Under the pieces are notes generated by a model, which was not told the origin of the DNA, did no database searches, and worked only from the letters and a program-made list of their open reading frames with translations. From Semisulcospira habei (taxonomy: Eukaryota; Mollusca; Gastropoda; Semisulcospiridae): a stretch of DNA of 64,000 bases. A program made the translations under genes and the position numbers. Positions within the stretch are counted from its first letter, which is position 1; each line of letters opens with the position of its first letter. The stretch lies in contig BTPG01000003.1 in assembly GCA_036245525.1 (NCBI GenBank), positions 160,697,260 through 160,761,259 on the forward strand. The letters are read 5' to 3'. Shown here in pieces: positions 1 to 10,219 of this stretch.

Positions 1-248
1 AAGAGCTCTCCCCGGTACGGGCGAAAATGATGCGCATACGTGCACATGAGGTCAGAGCAGTGGCTGCGAGCATTGCCTTTGACCGCAATGGTGCTGGGAG
101 AGACATTGTGGTCACCGTGGGTTGGCGGGCTGAGTCTACCTTCGCCCGATTCTACCTGCGAGACCTATCCGGCCAGCGCAACAACCTGGCCTTGGTGGGG
201 GACATCTCGGTGGCACAGCACACCCTCCAGGCACCTCGGGTGCCATAG
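1..248 (+). pseudogene. Tyrosine recombinase C-terminus (DIRS copy 1)
   Basis: The frame starting at 27 reads an HEVRAVAAS segment (HxxR box of tyrosine recombinases), then VGWRAESTFARFYLRD, with Trp at the second His/Trp position and the expected nucleophilic Tyr in FYLRD. It then continues LALVGDIS and stops at 246-248. The enzyme would integrate the circular DNA intermediate of a DIRS element. The N-terminal part and first catalytic Arg are outside the window, so completeness cannot be judged. The same tail recurs at 32115-32345, 37400-37593 and, on the - strand, 57587-56947. Confidence 0.8.
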
Positions 249-349
249 GTATCGCCTAGCTGAAATTGTCAGGGGGGAGGGGGGCCTCTTTGCTGAGCGC
301 ACCCGGGTGGAATACATAGGGGGCAGCACCCCCCTCCTATTCGCTATTC

Positions 350-445
350 TTCCTATTAGTCATGCCATCGGTAAGAGTTTTGAGAAAACAATGAGATTTT
401 TCTCTAAAATGTATTTTTTTCAAATACTTACCGATGGCATGACTC
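350..445 (+). repeat. DIRS internal complementary region (copy 1)
   Basis: A near-palindromic stretch. CATGCCATCGGTAAGAG on one side and CTTACCGATGGCATGAC on the other enclose an A/T-rich core that matches the complement of the element's outer end (AAAATGTATTT...). In DIRS elements this region templates end completion through a circular intermediate. No ORF. Confidence 0.8.
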
Positions 446-683
446 AGAGGTCCCTGTTGAGCTAAGGCAAAGACTGGCAGGAAACAGCCAGGCACGTGAC
501 CAGATCGGGAGGCAAAGGGGGCTACTCAAGGCGTCCTGGTAATGGCCCCCTAGAGTTGCCTCCCTGGTTGTGAGGTGTACACAACAAAATTTTGGGCTGA
601 AATTGGTAAGCTAAGCGTACCTTCCTATTACTCACGCCATCGGTAAGTATTTTTTGAAAAAATACATTTTAGAGAAAAATCCA

Positions 684-1012
684 TTTTTCTCTGTGCACAG
701 GTCTTAGCATTTCAGTCTGTCTGAAAACATCTCTTTTTTTCCCTCCAAACTGCTGCTAGTGCTATTCTGTTTCCATCATTGAGGCATCTCCCACCCCAGC
801 CATGCGGGGTCAGCATACATACACAGATGCTTCATACACATCTGACAGATCTACCATGCAATTTAGCAGACTGACTGTGAATATGAGCAATCAAGTCAGC
901 CTATGAAGAATTTGGTGTAACACGGAAAAGCAAACAGTTTTCTTTCTAGCATACGTAGTGATGTCTTGTGATTTTCTCAGGGTTCAGTTGATCAAGTGGC
1001 CAACCGCAAGCT
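684..1012. other. Intronic sequence without recognisable features
   Basis: AT-rich sequence between DIRS copy 1 and a TTAA foldback element, presumably intron upstream of the first visible Kelch exon. No exon with BTB-like coding potential was seen here on either strand. Confidence 0.5.
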
Positions 1013-1226
1013 TTAACTCATTCTACCCCAGACACACAACAGCAAGATAAGGATCGACCATGATAGTTCAAGGGTGATGCCAGAATAGCTTGGCGCCTAT
1101 GGGCGCCAAGCTATTCTTGCATCACCCTTGAACTATCATGGTCGATCTATGTCCTGCACTGCAATGCAGTCTTCAGAGGACAACGGCAAAATTTGGGGAT
1201 TTCGGTGTTGGGGTAGAATGAGTTAA
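1013..1226. mobile_element. TTAA-flanked foldback MITE, family 1
   Basis: The element is bounded by TTAA at 1013-1016 and 1223-1226. Terminal inverted repeats are CTCATTCTACCCC and GGGGTAGAATGAG. The core (about 1052-1147) is a long palindrome centred on GGCGCC, with arms reading GATCGACCATGATAGTTCAA and its complement. TTAA duplication with C-rich ends is typical of piggyBac-type transposons; no transposase is present. Relatives are at 21419-21640, 40905-41095, 41817-42038, 43034-43250, 45212-45395, 46536-46731, 48819-49005, 49160-49387, 52239-52440 and 54249-55057. Confidence 0.8.
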
Positions 1227-1943
1227 TCCACTCTTTCATATATGCCAGTTGTGAAAAAGGCTTCAGGAATGGAAAAACTGCACATCTGGGTATTGATCAG
1301 GGTATTGGGAATACTTTGTGACTTACATTCCCCATAACAACGATGCTTCCCACTCCCAGGCATCTCCAGTACTGGCAAAATTATCTAAAATAAAAAATAC
1401 AAACTCTGTTTCACGTACAACAAATTAACTGTTTTTGCCATACTTGTCATGTTGAGGCCAAAATCATGTGGTGCCCAATTAACATCCAATTGCTGATTGG
1501 TCAAGGGGCTCTCACTTGCAGTTAAAGTGACATTTCAGGCAAAGAGTGGGCGGGTCTATTACTGTGCCAGTGGCCTAACAGGTTTCTTTAACATGTTCAC
1601 CTTTAAAGACATCACAGACAGATGGATTTGCCTTAATAGCTCAAGGGTAGTGCTAGACTAGCTTGAGGCTGGTAAAGGGGCCCAGCTAAACTGGTACTAC
1701 ACTTAAACTGTTGTTGCCAGTCCATCTCCACAGCAGAAAGGTAGATGCTTGAGCTTGAAGTTACAAAATTCATTATTAGGTAAGTATGAAACTAATGAAG
1801 TTGATCTTATAAAACTGTCATGTATGTATGGCCATGTGCAATGATGCTTCACTGCTTGATTGTTATTGAATGAGGGCATGCGTTGCATAAACTGGCAAGG
1901 TGTATGTATTGTACATGTATCTGTATCTGTTGTGGTTTTTCAG
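1227..1943. other. Intron with a decayed foldback at 1628-1711
   Basis: Mostly featureless AT-rich intron ending in the acceptor at 1941-1943. A degraded relative of the family 1 palindrome lies at about 1628-1711 (CTCAAGGGTAGTGCTAGAC on the left, a weak complement on the right). Confidence 0.45.
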
Positions 1944-2105
1944 GTGTGCTGGAGTTTTCTGAAATGTACAGGTGTGAAACTCTTGCCCTGAAGGCTCAGC
2001 AGATCATCAAACAACGTTTTCCTGTTGTCTGCAAGTCATTTGAATTTCTGACACTCCACTTTAAACGTCTTTGGGAGATCCTCTCCTATGGTGATTTGTC
2101 TCTTG
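1944..2105 (+). CDS. Kelch-like (KLHL-type) protein, BACK-domain exon, first visible exon
   Basis: This is the first of six visible exons of a BTB-BACK-Kelch gene, a family that usually serves as substrate adaptors for Cullin-3 ubiquitin ligases. The exon reads VLEFSEMYRCETLALKAQQ and on through KSFEFLTLHFKRLWEILSYG, a typical BACK-domain start. Acceptor cag ends at 1943 and donor gtgagt begins at 2106. It starts in phase 2 and ends with one base of a Gly codon, completed by GT at 8417. The six exons total 1,373 nt and give about 456 residues with no internal stop. BTB exon(s) must lie to the left of the window. The exact KLHL subfamily was not assigned. Confidence 0.9.
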
Positions 2106-2792
2106 GTGAGTCCCTTTGCCTGTGCTGAAAGTTTGGTTATTCAAGAAAAAGTCAGCATGGTGAGTGCTGATTATTTTCTGTTTACAAATACAGCTCTGCG
2201 ATGTGATACACTTTATTACAAACTGATCGTTGGTGTGTGACACCGAACGTGTTGTTCCGCGAGGTCAGACTCCGCTCTGATCCGCTATTTCGTTTGCAAT
2301 GGACTGTCATGACAGAGCCGGCCGAAACACTCTCACACAAGTCAGTCGCATAAGAATAAACGCTTTGATGCCAGCATAAGAAAAAGCATTAAAATTAAAC
2401 ACGTCTTATGGCTGTCTCAGCAACAGCAAAACATAAGAGCGTCAACGAAATAAAGTTAATAAACAACTCTAGAATGAGTCACAGGCAGCAGCCGGACGCA
2501 CAATGAAACACTGACGAGGTTAGAGGACCAAAACAAACGAACCAACCTGTAAAATAAATCGCCTTACAAGCTTAAAGACAATTAAGCTGCCGGCACTACC
2601 GAAAACAGTCGCCAGGTGACTAGAGAACCCAGAATCACTTTTGGGACCTGGTTGGCGTAACAGGAACCAACTTCAAACAGACCAAGGGGATGTGAAACAC
2701 ACCACTACACCGCAGAGAAAATCCAGCCATAACCACGCTGTAGTTCAGCCAGAATAAGAAAAAATAGAAGAAAAAAGAAAAAGAAACGTGGC

Positions 2793-3750
2793 GGGGTAGC
2801 ATGAATTACCTCGCTCAGGCAAGTAGCAGAGCTACATCTATGCCGTCACCCGCGCAGCCTTCGCACTACTACCTTGGAACGTAGTAGAATAATGGACTGT
2901 GGATTGGTCTTTGAATTCATGCTGCTGGGCACGGCGCAGATCGGACCAAAATACCCATGACCATCAGCGAAACCTAGGATCCTCTGTTTTGGGCACATGC
3001 ATAAATGTATGAGAAACCTCACTAACAGAAGTCCTATAACTTGCGACATAACAAGGCGAAAGAGTAAAACTACCCCCAGGGACACGCCGGAGACGTACAG
3101 GGTTCTGAACAAAAACCTCCCCGAATACCGGCCTAGACTCGGTACCAAGGAAATAGCAAACGTGGAGACTAAAACGAAGCCGAATCGCTCGAAAACCCAA
3201 CACCCAACACGGGGACTTGCCACACCACCCGGCACGACGCTCAATACACAACACGTGGAGAGCCGACGCAACACAAAACCTCAAGACGTAACTGACCTGT
3301 ACCATAGAGGCACAGAGCACCGTGAAGGGGCAGCATGAATCATCTCGCTCAGGCAAGAAACAAATTACATATATGCCTCCACTTACACATTCCTCGCACT
3401 GCTACCTTACAACGGAGTAGAAGATTGGACTGTGGATTGGTCTGTGAACTCATAAATGCCGGGCCCGGCTTTGAGTGGACTACAATACCCATAACCACAA
3501 GCGAAAACCTGGGACTCCCAACTCTGGCACATACATAAATGTATGAGCAGCCTAACTAACAAGAGTCCTAAACCTGTGGCACAACAAAGCGAAAGAATGA
3601 GACTACCCCTAGAACAGCTTGGAGAGTAAGGGAGTTTGAACTAATCCTTCCCCGAATATCCAGACTCAGCACCAAGGAAAACCCAACACCCAACAGGCGC
3701 AATACACAACACGTGGAGAGCTGACATAACGCAAAAATTCCAGACGCACC
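2793..3750. repeat. Diverged tandem duplication, two units of about 430-510 bp
   Basis: The unit from about 2793 to 3300 and the unit from about 3324 to 3750 share many blocks in the same order, for example GGACTGTGGATTGGTCT, ATAAATGTATGAG, CACCAAGGAAA and CAATACACAACACGTGGAGAG. ORFs across it are short and not conserved between units, so it looks non-coding. Confidence 0.7.
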
Positions 3751-3930
3751 CGCACCATGACCATGACGTGGCAACCCCACGCCTAGGAAAAGGTATATAA
3801 GCCGGGAAACTTCGAATGCTCATCAGTTCAGGCTTATCATGAACAACCTAGCAGCAAGAATGGAGCAGAAACTGGTGATCGACGAAACAGTGACGGAGCA
3901 CGACTCACAAGAAAAAGATGACGAAACAAG

Positions 3931-4486
3931 TCTCATTAAGACTACAAATTGAAAGCTGAAACGACGACCGACGCTCAAAACGAGTGAAGAAGATCATTAA
4001 GACTACAAATTGAAAGTTGAAACGACGACCGACGCTCAAACCGAGTAAAGAAGATCCTTAAGACTACAAATTTAAAGCTGAAACGATGACCGACGCTCAA
4101 ACCGAGTGAAGAAGATCATTTAAGACTACAATTTGAAAGCTGAAACGACGACCGACGCTCAAATCGAGTGAAGAAGATCATTAAGACTACAAATTGAAAG
4201 CTGAAACGACGACCGACACTCAAACCGAGTGAAGGAGATCATTAAGACTACAAATTGAAAGCTGAAACAACGACCGATGCTCAAACCGAGTGAAGGAGAT
4301 CATTAAGACTACAAATTGAAAGCCTAATCGACGACCGACACTCAAACCGAGTGAAGAAGATCATTAAGACTACAAATTGAAAGCTGAAACGACGACCGAC
4401 GCTCAAACCGAGTGAAGAAGATCATTAAGACTACAAATTGAAGGCTGAAACGACGACCGACGCTCAAACCGAGTGAAGAAGATCAG
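3931..4486 (+). repeat. 61-bp tandem array, about nine units
   Basis: Repeated unit beginning ATTAAGACTACAAATTGAAA and containing CGACGACCGACGCTCAAAC and GAGTGAAGAAGATC. Units start near 3931, 3995, 4056, 4117, 4178, 4239, 4300, 4361 and 4422, with only a few substitutions. Contiguous units with no unique spacers make it a minisatellite, not a CRISPR array. Confidence 0.85.
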
Positions 4487-5070
4487 AGTGCACAACTGAA
4501 ACATATCAGTACATACAGCACCCATCGGCCCACCCACCGAACCTTCAAAGGACTATTAAAAGGAGAAACACTCCGCATCGCAAGAAACTGCTATAACGCA
4601 GTTGAAAGAATTGCAGAACTCGTTGTTCCATACCAAACTTCGAGCGAAGGGTTACGTGTAAACCACGCTAACAAACCTATCAGCCCAATGTGTCGACCCG
4701 AGGTGGAAAACCTAACCCAGCGAAGCAAATGAAGCTTCACACCCTCGGTCAAATAAGACGAGGAAAAAGAAAAATCTTGGTAAAACGTTAAAAAAAAATT
4801 AAGAAACATGCCCCAAAACCAGGGGCAAACACATCTGACCCGATAAGTAAATCGGGGCTAAATGTAGGAGATTGAAACAACAACAGCCAAAAACTGCTGT
4901 GAAAGTGGAAATCTCAAACGGTTTGTCTGCTGACGAGAGGAGTACCGGCTTCGAAAGCAAAACGCCCTCGAAACACACCTCATTCTTAAACGCAAAAATC
5001 TGACTGACTTGCTGTGAGAAAAGAGTGTGTCCGGCCGGCCGAAACAAACAGGCCATTTCATTGGATAGTG
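4487..5070. other. 3' part of the 2.84-kb element, no gene seen
   Basis: Non-coding by inspection. It contains the right subterminal inverted repeat (about 4985-5045). Confidence 0.5.
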
Positions 5071-5101
5071 TGCGATGTGATACACTTTATTACAAACAGA
5101 T

Positions 5102-5682
5102 ATGTCACGGTTGCTGGGGTCCATAAAATGTGACTGCGATATATCTGTTCACGATATACATTTACTGAGTTTGGCTGGGGGTGTCATGAATGTATGCTGC
5201 GTGGCGGTTATGAGTATATCTAATCTACCATGAGAAGGGGTTGGCTGGAGGACTTCAAACCCTCCCCGTCTAATTAATGGTCCTTTCACCTCCAAGGTCA
5301 AACATTTTCACAACAGTTTTCAAAACAATGCACACTCGTTCCAGCACATACAAGTCATGCAAGAACATGTGAGTCATATTTGGCTTGAGTAATGATACTC
5401 TTCTTTGTTTTCGCAATTATTTTGATTATTAATCACTCCAGTAACAAGGACGCTTTTCTAAGTTCGAAAACTCATTAAAGTGACCTGCTTCAGGTCAGTT
5501 TAGATAGGTAAAATTCACCAATACATTAACTAAGACTTATAATGTGAGTAGGCACATGTTTCAGTGGTGGGAATAAAGCTTTAGGGATGCATTTCATGCT
5601 GTACTAGGGGTGCTACCAGGAAATCCTGGAGTTGCCTTCTAGTACTGGCGGTGTGTTTGCAATTGTCAGGTTTCGCCGTAAG
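5102..5682. other. Intron sequence, nothing recognised
   Basis: AT-rich intron of the Kelch gene without ORFs or structured repeats that could be identified by eye. Confidence 0.4.
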
Positions 5683-5898
5683 CCTAGAGGCACCAAACTA
5701 TTCTGGGAGCACACTTGAACTATCATGGTTGATACAATTGAAGTTGTTGTGTGCCAGGGTTGGGATGAAGGTCAGGCACAATGCTTTTCTTCAGGTCCTG
5801 ACCACACTTTTCCAGTATACAAATGAATTACTTCACTTGTGTCTTGGATGCTCTTGGCACTCTGTTAAATCTAACTTTTATAGCCTTTTCCAATGAAA
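5683..5898 (-). repeat. Interspersed repeat, left arm of an inverted pair around Kelch exon 2
   Basis: The reverse complement of 5683-5898 matches 8610-8825 at most positions over about 215 bp. Shared blocks include CCCAGAATAGTTTGGTGCC and TTCATTGGAAAAGG. Part of it is a half-palindrome of the family 1 foldback. Exon 2 (8417-8590) lies between the two arms. Confidence 0.85.
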
Positions 5899-6238
5899 CC
5901 GGTCGTAGGTGGCAAACCTAAATCTACCCAATAGCAGGTCCAATGTCTATTGTGAGTATACTCATACCCTCCCCGGGAGAGGAAAGCCTTGGATATAGTC
6001 AAGTACTGTGTGGTGCCTGGGGGTAGCCCCTACTGCTTTTTGCAATGGGTGTTTCAGTGGAAGGCTCAGAATGATAGGTCTGTCATTCCTTCTCTCCCAT
6101 CCCCCTTCTTTTCTAGGTCTAGTGAGCCTTGCAGTCTCAAAAAGGGCAGCTGATGTCATGATGACGCAGTGCAAGCTCGCCAGCCTGGTATTTCATGGCA
6201 TTAGCACTGCAGAGCACTCTCAGAAGTGAAATGTAATT

Positions 6239-6241
<3 letters not shown>
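5899..6241. other. Intron sequence, nothing recognised
   Basis: Unique-looking intron between the inverted repeat arm and the CA microsatellite. Confidence 0.4.

Positions 6242-6296
<55 letters not shown>
6242..6296. repeat. (CA)n microsatellite
   Basis: Uninterrupted ACACAC tract of about 55 bp. Confidence 0.98.
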
Positions 6297-6299
<3 letters not shown>

Positions 6300-6469
6300 T
6301 ATTCCGCGTATAACGAGGTCGGATATAACAAAAGTCAGATATAAAAACAACACTTTTTCAGAAGTCCCAACGGCACTTTTTCTATGTAAATTACTTCGCC
6401 TATAACAAATTTCAGATATACCAACAAGAAAAATTGGGTCCCCATGCGATTTGTTATAAATTATTGGGA

Positions 6470-6600
<131 letters not shown>

Positions 6601-6959
6601 CATCCCTACGTGACATGACCAATCATCTCTCTAGCGCAAGCCATACCACGTGACCGAGCTACAAAAACCCTTGTAGCGACAAATGGCGGACTTTTTGTAG
6701 CCCTCTTTCTGATGCGTCGTGGATGCCAGTTTGTTTTACAAAAGATCACCAAAACGTTATAAAGTACAAAGTTACTTAGTATTGTTGGAAACATCAGGCA
6801 CACTACTGGAGACGGAAACATCATGAATGATTTGAAATTACATCATAAGTCTATTATGTATAAATGTACATTCCTTTGACGTCAGTCATGTCTGGCGTGT
6901 TGCAGGTCGGAAGATTTCGTCTTGATTTCTTTTATGAAAATAGTGGAGGAATGAAAGCA

Positions 6960-7092
6960 AATACGTTATTGGTAGCAGGAGCTTGCCGCATGAACGCTTG
7001 TAGGCCTTCAGGATGTCAAAGGAACCATGGTACCCCTCAGTAGCCGAAATCATGTCGGGACTTTTCATTAACAGGACCACAAACCCAATCGT
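6960..7092 (-). repeat. Inverted repeat arm flanking a Harbinger-like fragment (left)
   Basis: On the - strand this reads AAAGTCCCGACATGATTTCG, then a GAGGGGTACCATGGTTCC-type block. About 75-80 percent of positions match 8142-8290 on the + strand. The - strand frame reads MISATEGYHGSFDILKAYKR, so it may derive from coding sequence. Confidence 0.65.
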
Positions 7093-7799
7093 CCTTTTAG
7101 GAACGGTCCCGTAAACAACGCCAGTCAAATGGAATTCATGATGGGCTCGCAGAAGGAATTTACAGGGATGGCAGCTAAAGTCCCAACTATTTATAGACTA
7201 GTGACTTTGACTTATTTTTGGGGGGAAGCCCTCCCAATGCGCATGCGCAGCCTCTAGTTTTGTCCTACGGGCATCTGGAAATCATCGTTGAGGAGTCGGC
7301 TTAACTGCCACTGACCCAGGAAGTTTGCATAACTTTCATTGACCATGTACACCGATGGGTATAACCCAAACCCACCGTTATCGGAGAGACATAGATCCTC
7401 ATACTATGGGAGCCTACTAGGTACTCCTTACCTAACGTACATCTACATTGGACTTGACAAGCAGAGCTGCCTGCACACTGCGGTGGCGGAAACAAACACG
7501 TGAAGGCAGCACACCCACAGTGCACTACATAGCGTAGTAAGAAATGGCACAGAAGTAAATGCCGAAAAAGAATGAGAGAGCCAACAACACAGAAAAAAAA
7601 AAAAGGGGGAATTTAAAGAACAAACAAAATCGTGGAAGCGAAATCAGATTTGTTGAAAACGCTGAACACAGTATTGTACACAGGATATATATGCGCATGA
7701 TTACTTAGGCTAGGGGCAAAGCTACCCCTATGCCACTGACCGTGCATCGCACTACGACTTTCAGAGTGGTAGAAAGGTGGTTGTAACAGTACGTAGCTA
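7093..7799. other. Spacer between inverted arms, mostly unassigned
   Basis: No intact gene. Part of 7698-7799 resembles a segment at about 2810-2890 of the 2.84-kb element (GAGCTAC or AAGCTAC, CTATGCC, GCACTAC), so it is likely repeat-derived. Confidence 0.4.
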
Positions 7800-8009
7800 C
7801 GAAAGTCAGTGCCGGGCCTGACATGATTCGCCACATCCACTTCGTCTTTTACCGCATCAATTATATCAAAAATCTGTTGACGCGTAAATCTAAACTTCTT
7901 GTGCAGCTTTACGTCGTCGTAGTGGTCCAAAGGGTTAGTTCTATCCCTGAAAATGCGGTCCCTCCTTCTCAATTGTGCTCGATGAATAGCCAGCAGTAAG
8001 GGCGCAGCC
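7800..8009 (-). pseudogene. PIF/Harbinger-type transposase N-terminal fragment
   Basis: From an ATG at 8009-8011 the - strand reads an N-terminus with RRRDRIFRDRTNPLDHYDD, then KKFRFTRQQIFDIIDAV. This R-x-F-RDR-NPLD ... FRFTR-x-x-I pattern is characteristic of HARBI1/Harbinger nucleases upstream of the catalytic domain. After about 70 residues the similarity ends and no DDE domain follows, so this is a remnant. It sits between the inverted arms 6960-7092 and 8142-8290. Confidence 0.65.
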
Positions 8010-8141
8010 ATCTTGAAATACGATTACAACGGGACTTTAGCTAAGTTGGAGGAGGGGTGTTGTGCCTCTAACTTAGGGGCCCTTAGATGACGTCAATCGG
8101 GACAACAAGTGCTTCATGAATCCCATTGGAACCGCTTTTCG

Positions 8142-8290
8142 GGTCGGTAGGAAATAACAGGCCGATAGATACCTAAAAGTCCCGTCATGATTTCGGCTCC
8201 AGGCCTTTGGCCTGAGGGGTACCAAGGTTCCTTAGACCTCCCTCAGGCCTACAAGGGTCCATGTAGCAAACCCTTGCGGCCAATAACTTA
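8142..8290 (+). repeat. Inverted repeat arm flanking a Harbinger-like fragment (right)
   Basis: Partner of 6960-7092. It reads AAAGTCCCGTCATGATTTCG, then GAGGGGTACCAAGGTTCC and CAGGCCTACAAGG. The arm ends about 125 bp before the acceptor of Kelch exon 2. Confidence 0.65.
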
Positions 8291-8416
8291 TAAGATAAAG
8301 ATATATCAGATGTGAACTTCAAACATTTTAAATGGATCTATACGTATGTGTAAATGGGAATCATGATTTTAAACATGTTTACATTGTATATGTTTGTCAA
8401 AATAATTGCTGTGCAG

Positions 8417-8590
8417 GTTACGAAGGGGAAGATATCGTCCTGGAAGCCTTGTGCAGATGGCTGGAGCACGACACTGTTAAAAGAATAGATGAATTTGGCC
8501 CCCTTCTTAGGAAAATTCGCTTGTCAAGCACCTCAAAGGATTGCCGCAAACGCCTTCTAGATAGCAGCATCTTTGTACAGCAAAGCTCTG
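8417..8590 (+). CDS. Kelch-like protein, second visible exon (BACK domain)
   Basis: Acceptor cag at 8414-8416 and donor gtgagt at 8591. It encodes YEGEDIVLEALCRWLEHD, then EFGPLLRKIRLSS and a Ser-rich end, i.e. the C-terminal half of BACK. The first two bases (GT) complete the Gly codon begun at 2105, and the last base (G) plus AT from 20923 makes Asp. Introns on both sides are large (6.3 and 12.3 kb) and repeat-filled. Confidence 0.92.
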
Positions 8591-8609
8591 GTGAGTGCCG
8601 GCTTGGTGA

Positions 8610-8850
8610 TTTTCATTGGAAAAGGATATGAAAGTTAGATTTAACAGAGTACCAGGGGCATCCAAGACACAAGTGAAGTAATTCATTTGTATACTGGAAA
8701 AGTGTGGTCAGGACCTGAAGACAAGCATTGTCTCTGACCTTCATCCCAACCCTGGCACACAACAACTTCAATTGTATCAACCATGATAGTTAAGTGTGTT
8801 CCCAGAATAGTTTGGTGCCTCTAGGCCACCCCTGAACTATCATGGTTAAT
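8610..8850 (+). repeat. Interspersed repeat, right arm of the inverted pair around Kelch exon 2
   Basis: It begins about 20 nt after the exon 2 donor. 8610-8825 is complementary to 5683-5898. Its right part (about 8776-8850) is itself an imperfect family 1 foldback (CAACCATGATAGTTAAG ... CTGAACTATCATGGTT). Confidence 0.85.
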
Positions 8851-8916
8851 CTCTCTCGTGAACTGGTATGTAGTCGTCAAATCAAAATGCAATATTAGAT
8901 TAGAATATATTGTGCT

Positions 8917-9003
8917 TTTTTAAGTCCCTTCTGTTTATAGAAGAGATTTTTTAGGATGGGTCGAGGTGAAGAATTAAATAGCATGCCCATGACATCACAG
9001 GAA
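8917..9003 (+). repeat. Short interspersed repeat shared with 44116-44205
   Basis: Both loci carry TTAAGTC, then a TTTATAGAAGA block, TTAGGATGGG and AATAGCATGC in the same order. Class unknown. Confidence 0.6.
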
Positions 9004-9398
9004 GGCAGGCCTCAACCAGATGACAACTTTAGGAACAAGATAAAAATTACATTTTGTTACTCAAAAACATTACCGATGACATTACTGATAGGAAAAGTAC
9101 ACTTAGCTACACAATTTCAGCCAAAATTCTGTTGTGTACCTACACGACAAGGGAGGCGACCTAAGGGCGCCGTAACCTGGTACCCTGAGTAGCCTCCCGT
9201 CCCTCCCTAACCGGTCACGTGCCCAGTGGTGTCATGTCAGTCTGTTCACTTAGCTCACAGGATACAGTTGTGAGCTCTGCTTACTGCCCGTTTCAGCTGT
9301 GTACGGTGTAACCGGTCATACCTTAGATTGGACTTTACCATTGTGTTACATGCCTGCCTTGGATTACTTTTGTGGGAAGGACTTGCGTGTGTGGGCTG

Positions 9399-9463
9399 GT
9401 ACTTCCATTGGATTTTGTGGTACTTCCATTGGATTTGTGGTACTTCCATTGGATTTGGGGGTC
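9399..9463 (+). repeat. 21-bp direct repeat, three units
   Basis: TGGTACTTCCATTGGATTT recurs three times in the leader of element C. Confidence 0.9.
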
Positions 9464-9607
9464 TTCCTTGGCTGGGAGGAGAGAGAGGAGCTGCTCCCGC
9501 CTGCTCTGCGGCGCATGGTTGGTCCCTTTGCCTTCGTCACAGGTTCCTAGCCGGCCTCCCCGCCATGGCAAGGTACGGCCTCGGTTGTTGCCCTCGACCA
9601 GTGCTCG

Positions 9608-10219
9608 GTGCGCCATGCAACGGCACTGACCGTGGAATTTCTAGTGTTCCAAAGTTCGCCTTTAGTCACGCATGCACTCGTCGTTGTGTGGCCTCAGGGC
9701 CCACACTCGTTCTCCTCTCAACTTCCTATGTGTTGCAGTTACCAGGTGCGAACCTGCACGCGCTGTGGGGACGTCCAATGGTCAAGTGACACGCATGCGG
9801 TATCCCTCCCCTGTTCCGGCTGTGCCTCTGGCCACACCTGCGCCTCCTGGGTGGAAGAGCAATGGTCCCAGCTTTGGGGGTTCTATCGACGCGAACGTCC
9901 CACGCCGGCCCGAGACCCGCCACCCTATGCAGCACCCTGGGCCGCCACCGTAGATGGGACGAGGCACTCCTCCGAGATTGACCCACAGCGAGTTCGCTCG
10001 CCCCGCCACTCGGCCCGAGTTTACTCGGGCTCAGACCCGGGTACTGGAAGTCGGCCAGACAAGCCTGCGGAGGGGACTGCGGCCCCCAAGCCTAACCAAG
10101 TGCGAGCGAGCTCGCACCGCCACTCGGCCCGAGTTCTCTCGGGCTCAGACGCGGTTACTGAACGTCGGCCCGACAAGCCCGTGGACACGACTGCTGCCCC
10201 CAAGCCTAACCAAGTGTGA
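9608..10219 (+). pseudogene. Gag-like zinc-ribbon protein of DIRS element C (fragment)
   Basis: The frame contains TCTRCGDVQW, then HAVSLPCSGCASGHTCASW and EEQWSQLWGFYRRE. The CxxC ... CxxC ... C spacing suggests a zinc ribbon and recurs in copy D (GTCKGFQWPMDSHMLCLPC at about 24110), copy E (SRCGDFQW ... CLPCAGC, - strand near 60400) and the inverted piece at 13694-13413. Conservation across copies while flanks drift suggests it was a working part of the element's first ORF. The true start was not determined. The frame runs into the tandem repeat linker and breaks. Confidence 0.65.

Larger units (their letters stand above)
1..683 (+). mobile_element. 3' end of a DIRS-type retrotransposon (copy 1)
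   Basis: Only the right part is in the window. It holds the end of a tyrosine recombinase ORF (to about 248), an internal complementary region (about 350-445) and a right inverted terminal repeat ending near 680-683. The right end has the motif CATCGGTAAGTATTTTTTG followed by an A/T palindrome, as in the other DIRS copies of this window. The ICR reads as the complement of the right end fused to the complement of a left end, the hallmark of DIRS elements. It lies upstream of the first visible Kelch exon, in the same orientation as that gene. Confidence 0.85.
2197..5101. mobile_element. 2.84-kb unclassified repeat element between 31-bp direct repeats
   Basis: A 31-bp sequence (GCGATGTGATACACTTTAT core) occurs at 2197-2227 and again at 5071-5101 with about one mismatch, bracketing 2228-5070. 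Inside, about 2313-2365 is complementary to about 4985-5045 (both carry CCGGCCG and a GACTGACTT-type motif), i.e. subterminal inverted repeats. Within lie a diverged tandem duplication (2793-3750) and a 61-bp tandem array (about 3931-4486). The base composition and simple direct-repeat structure differ from the flanking intron. No transposase ORF was recognised. It could be a non-autonomous DNA transposon or a rearranged satellite-bearing repeat. Confidence 0.6.

Noticed and set aside
1..683. Possible bacterial or phage integrase
   Set aside because: The recombinase tail is followed by an ICR and ITR identical in plan to the other DIRS copies, so it is a retrotransposon part.
2997..3338. 113-residue ORF in the 2.84-kb element
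   Set aside because: Not kept in the neighbouring tandem unit, no motif, so probably chance.
3931..4486. Regular repeats that could suggest a CRISPR array
   Set aside because: Units are contiguous with no unique spacers, and the genome is eukaryotic with spliced genes.
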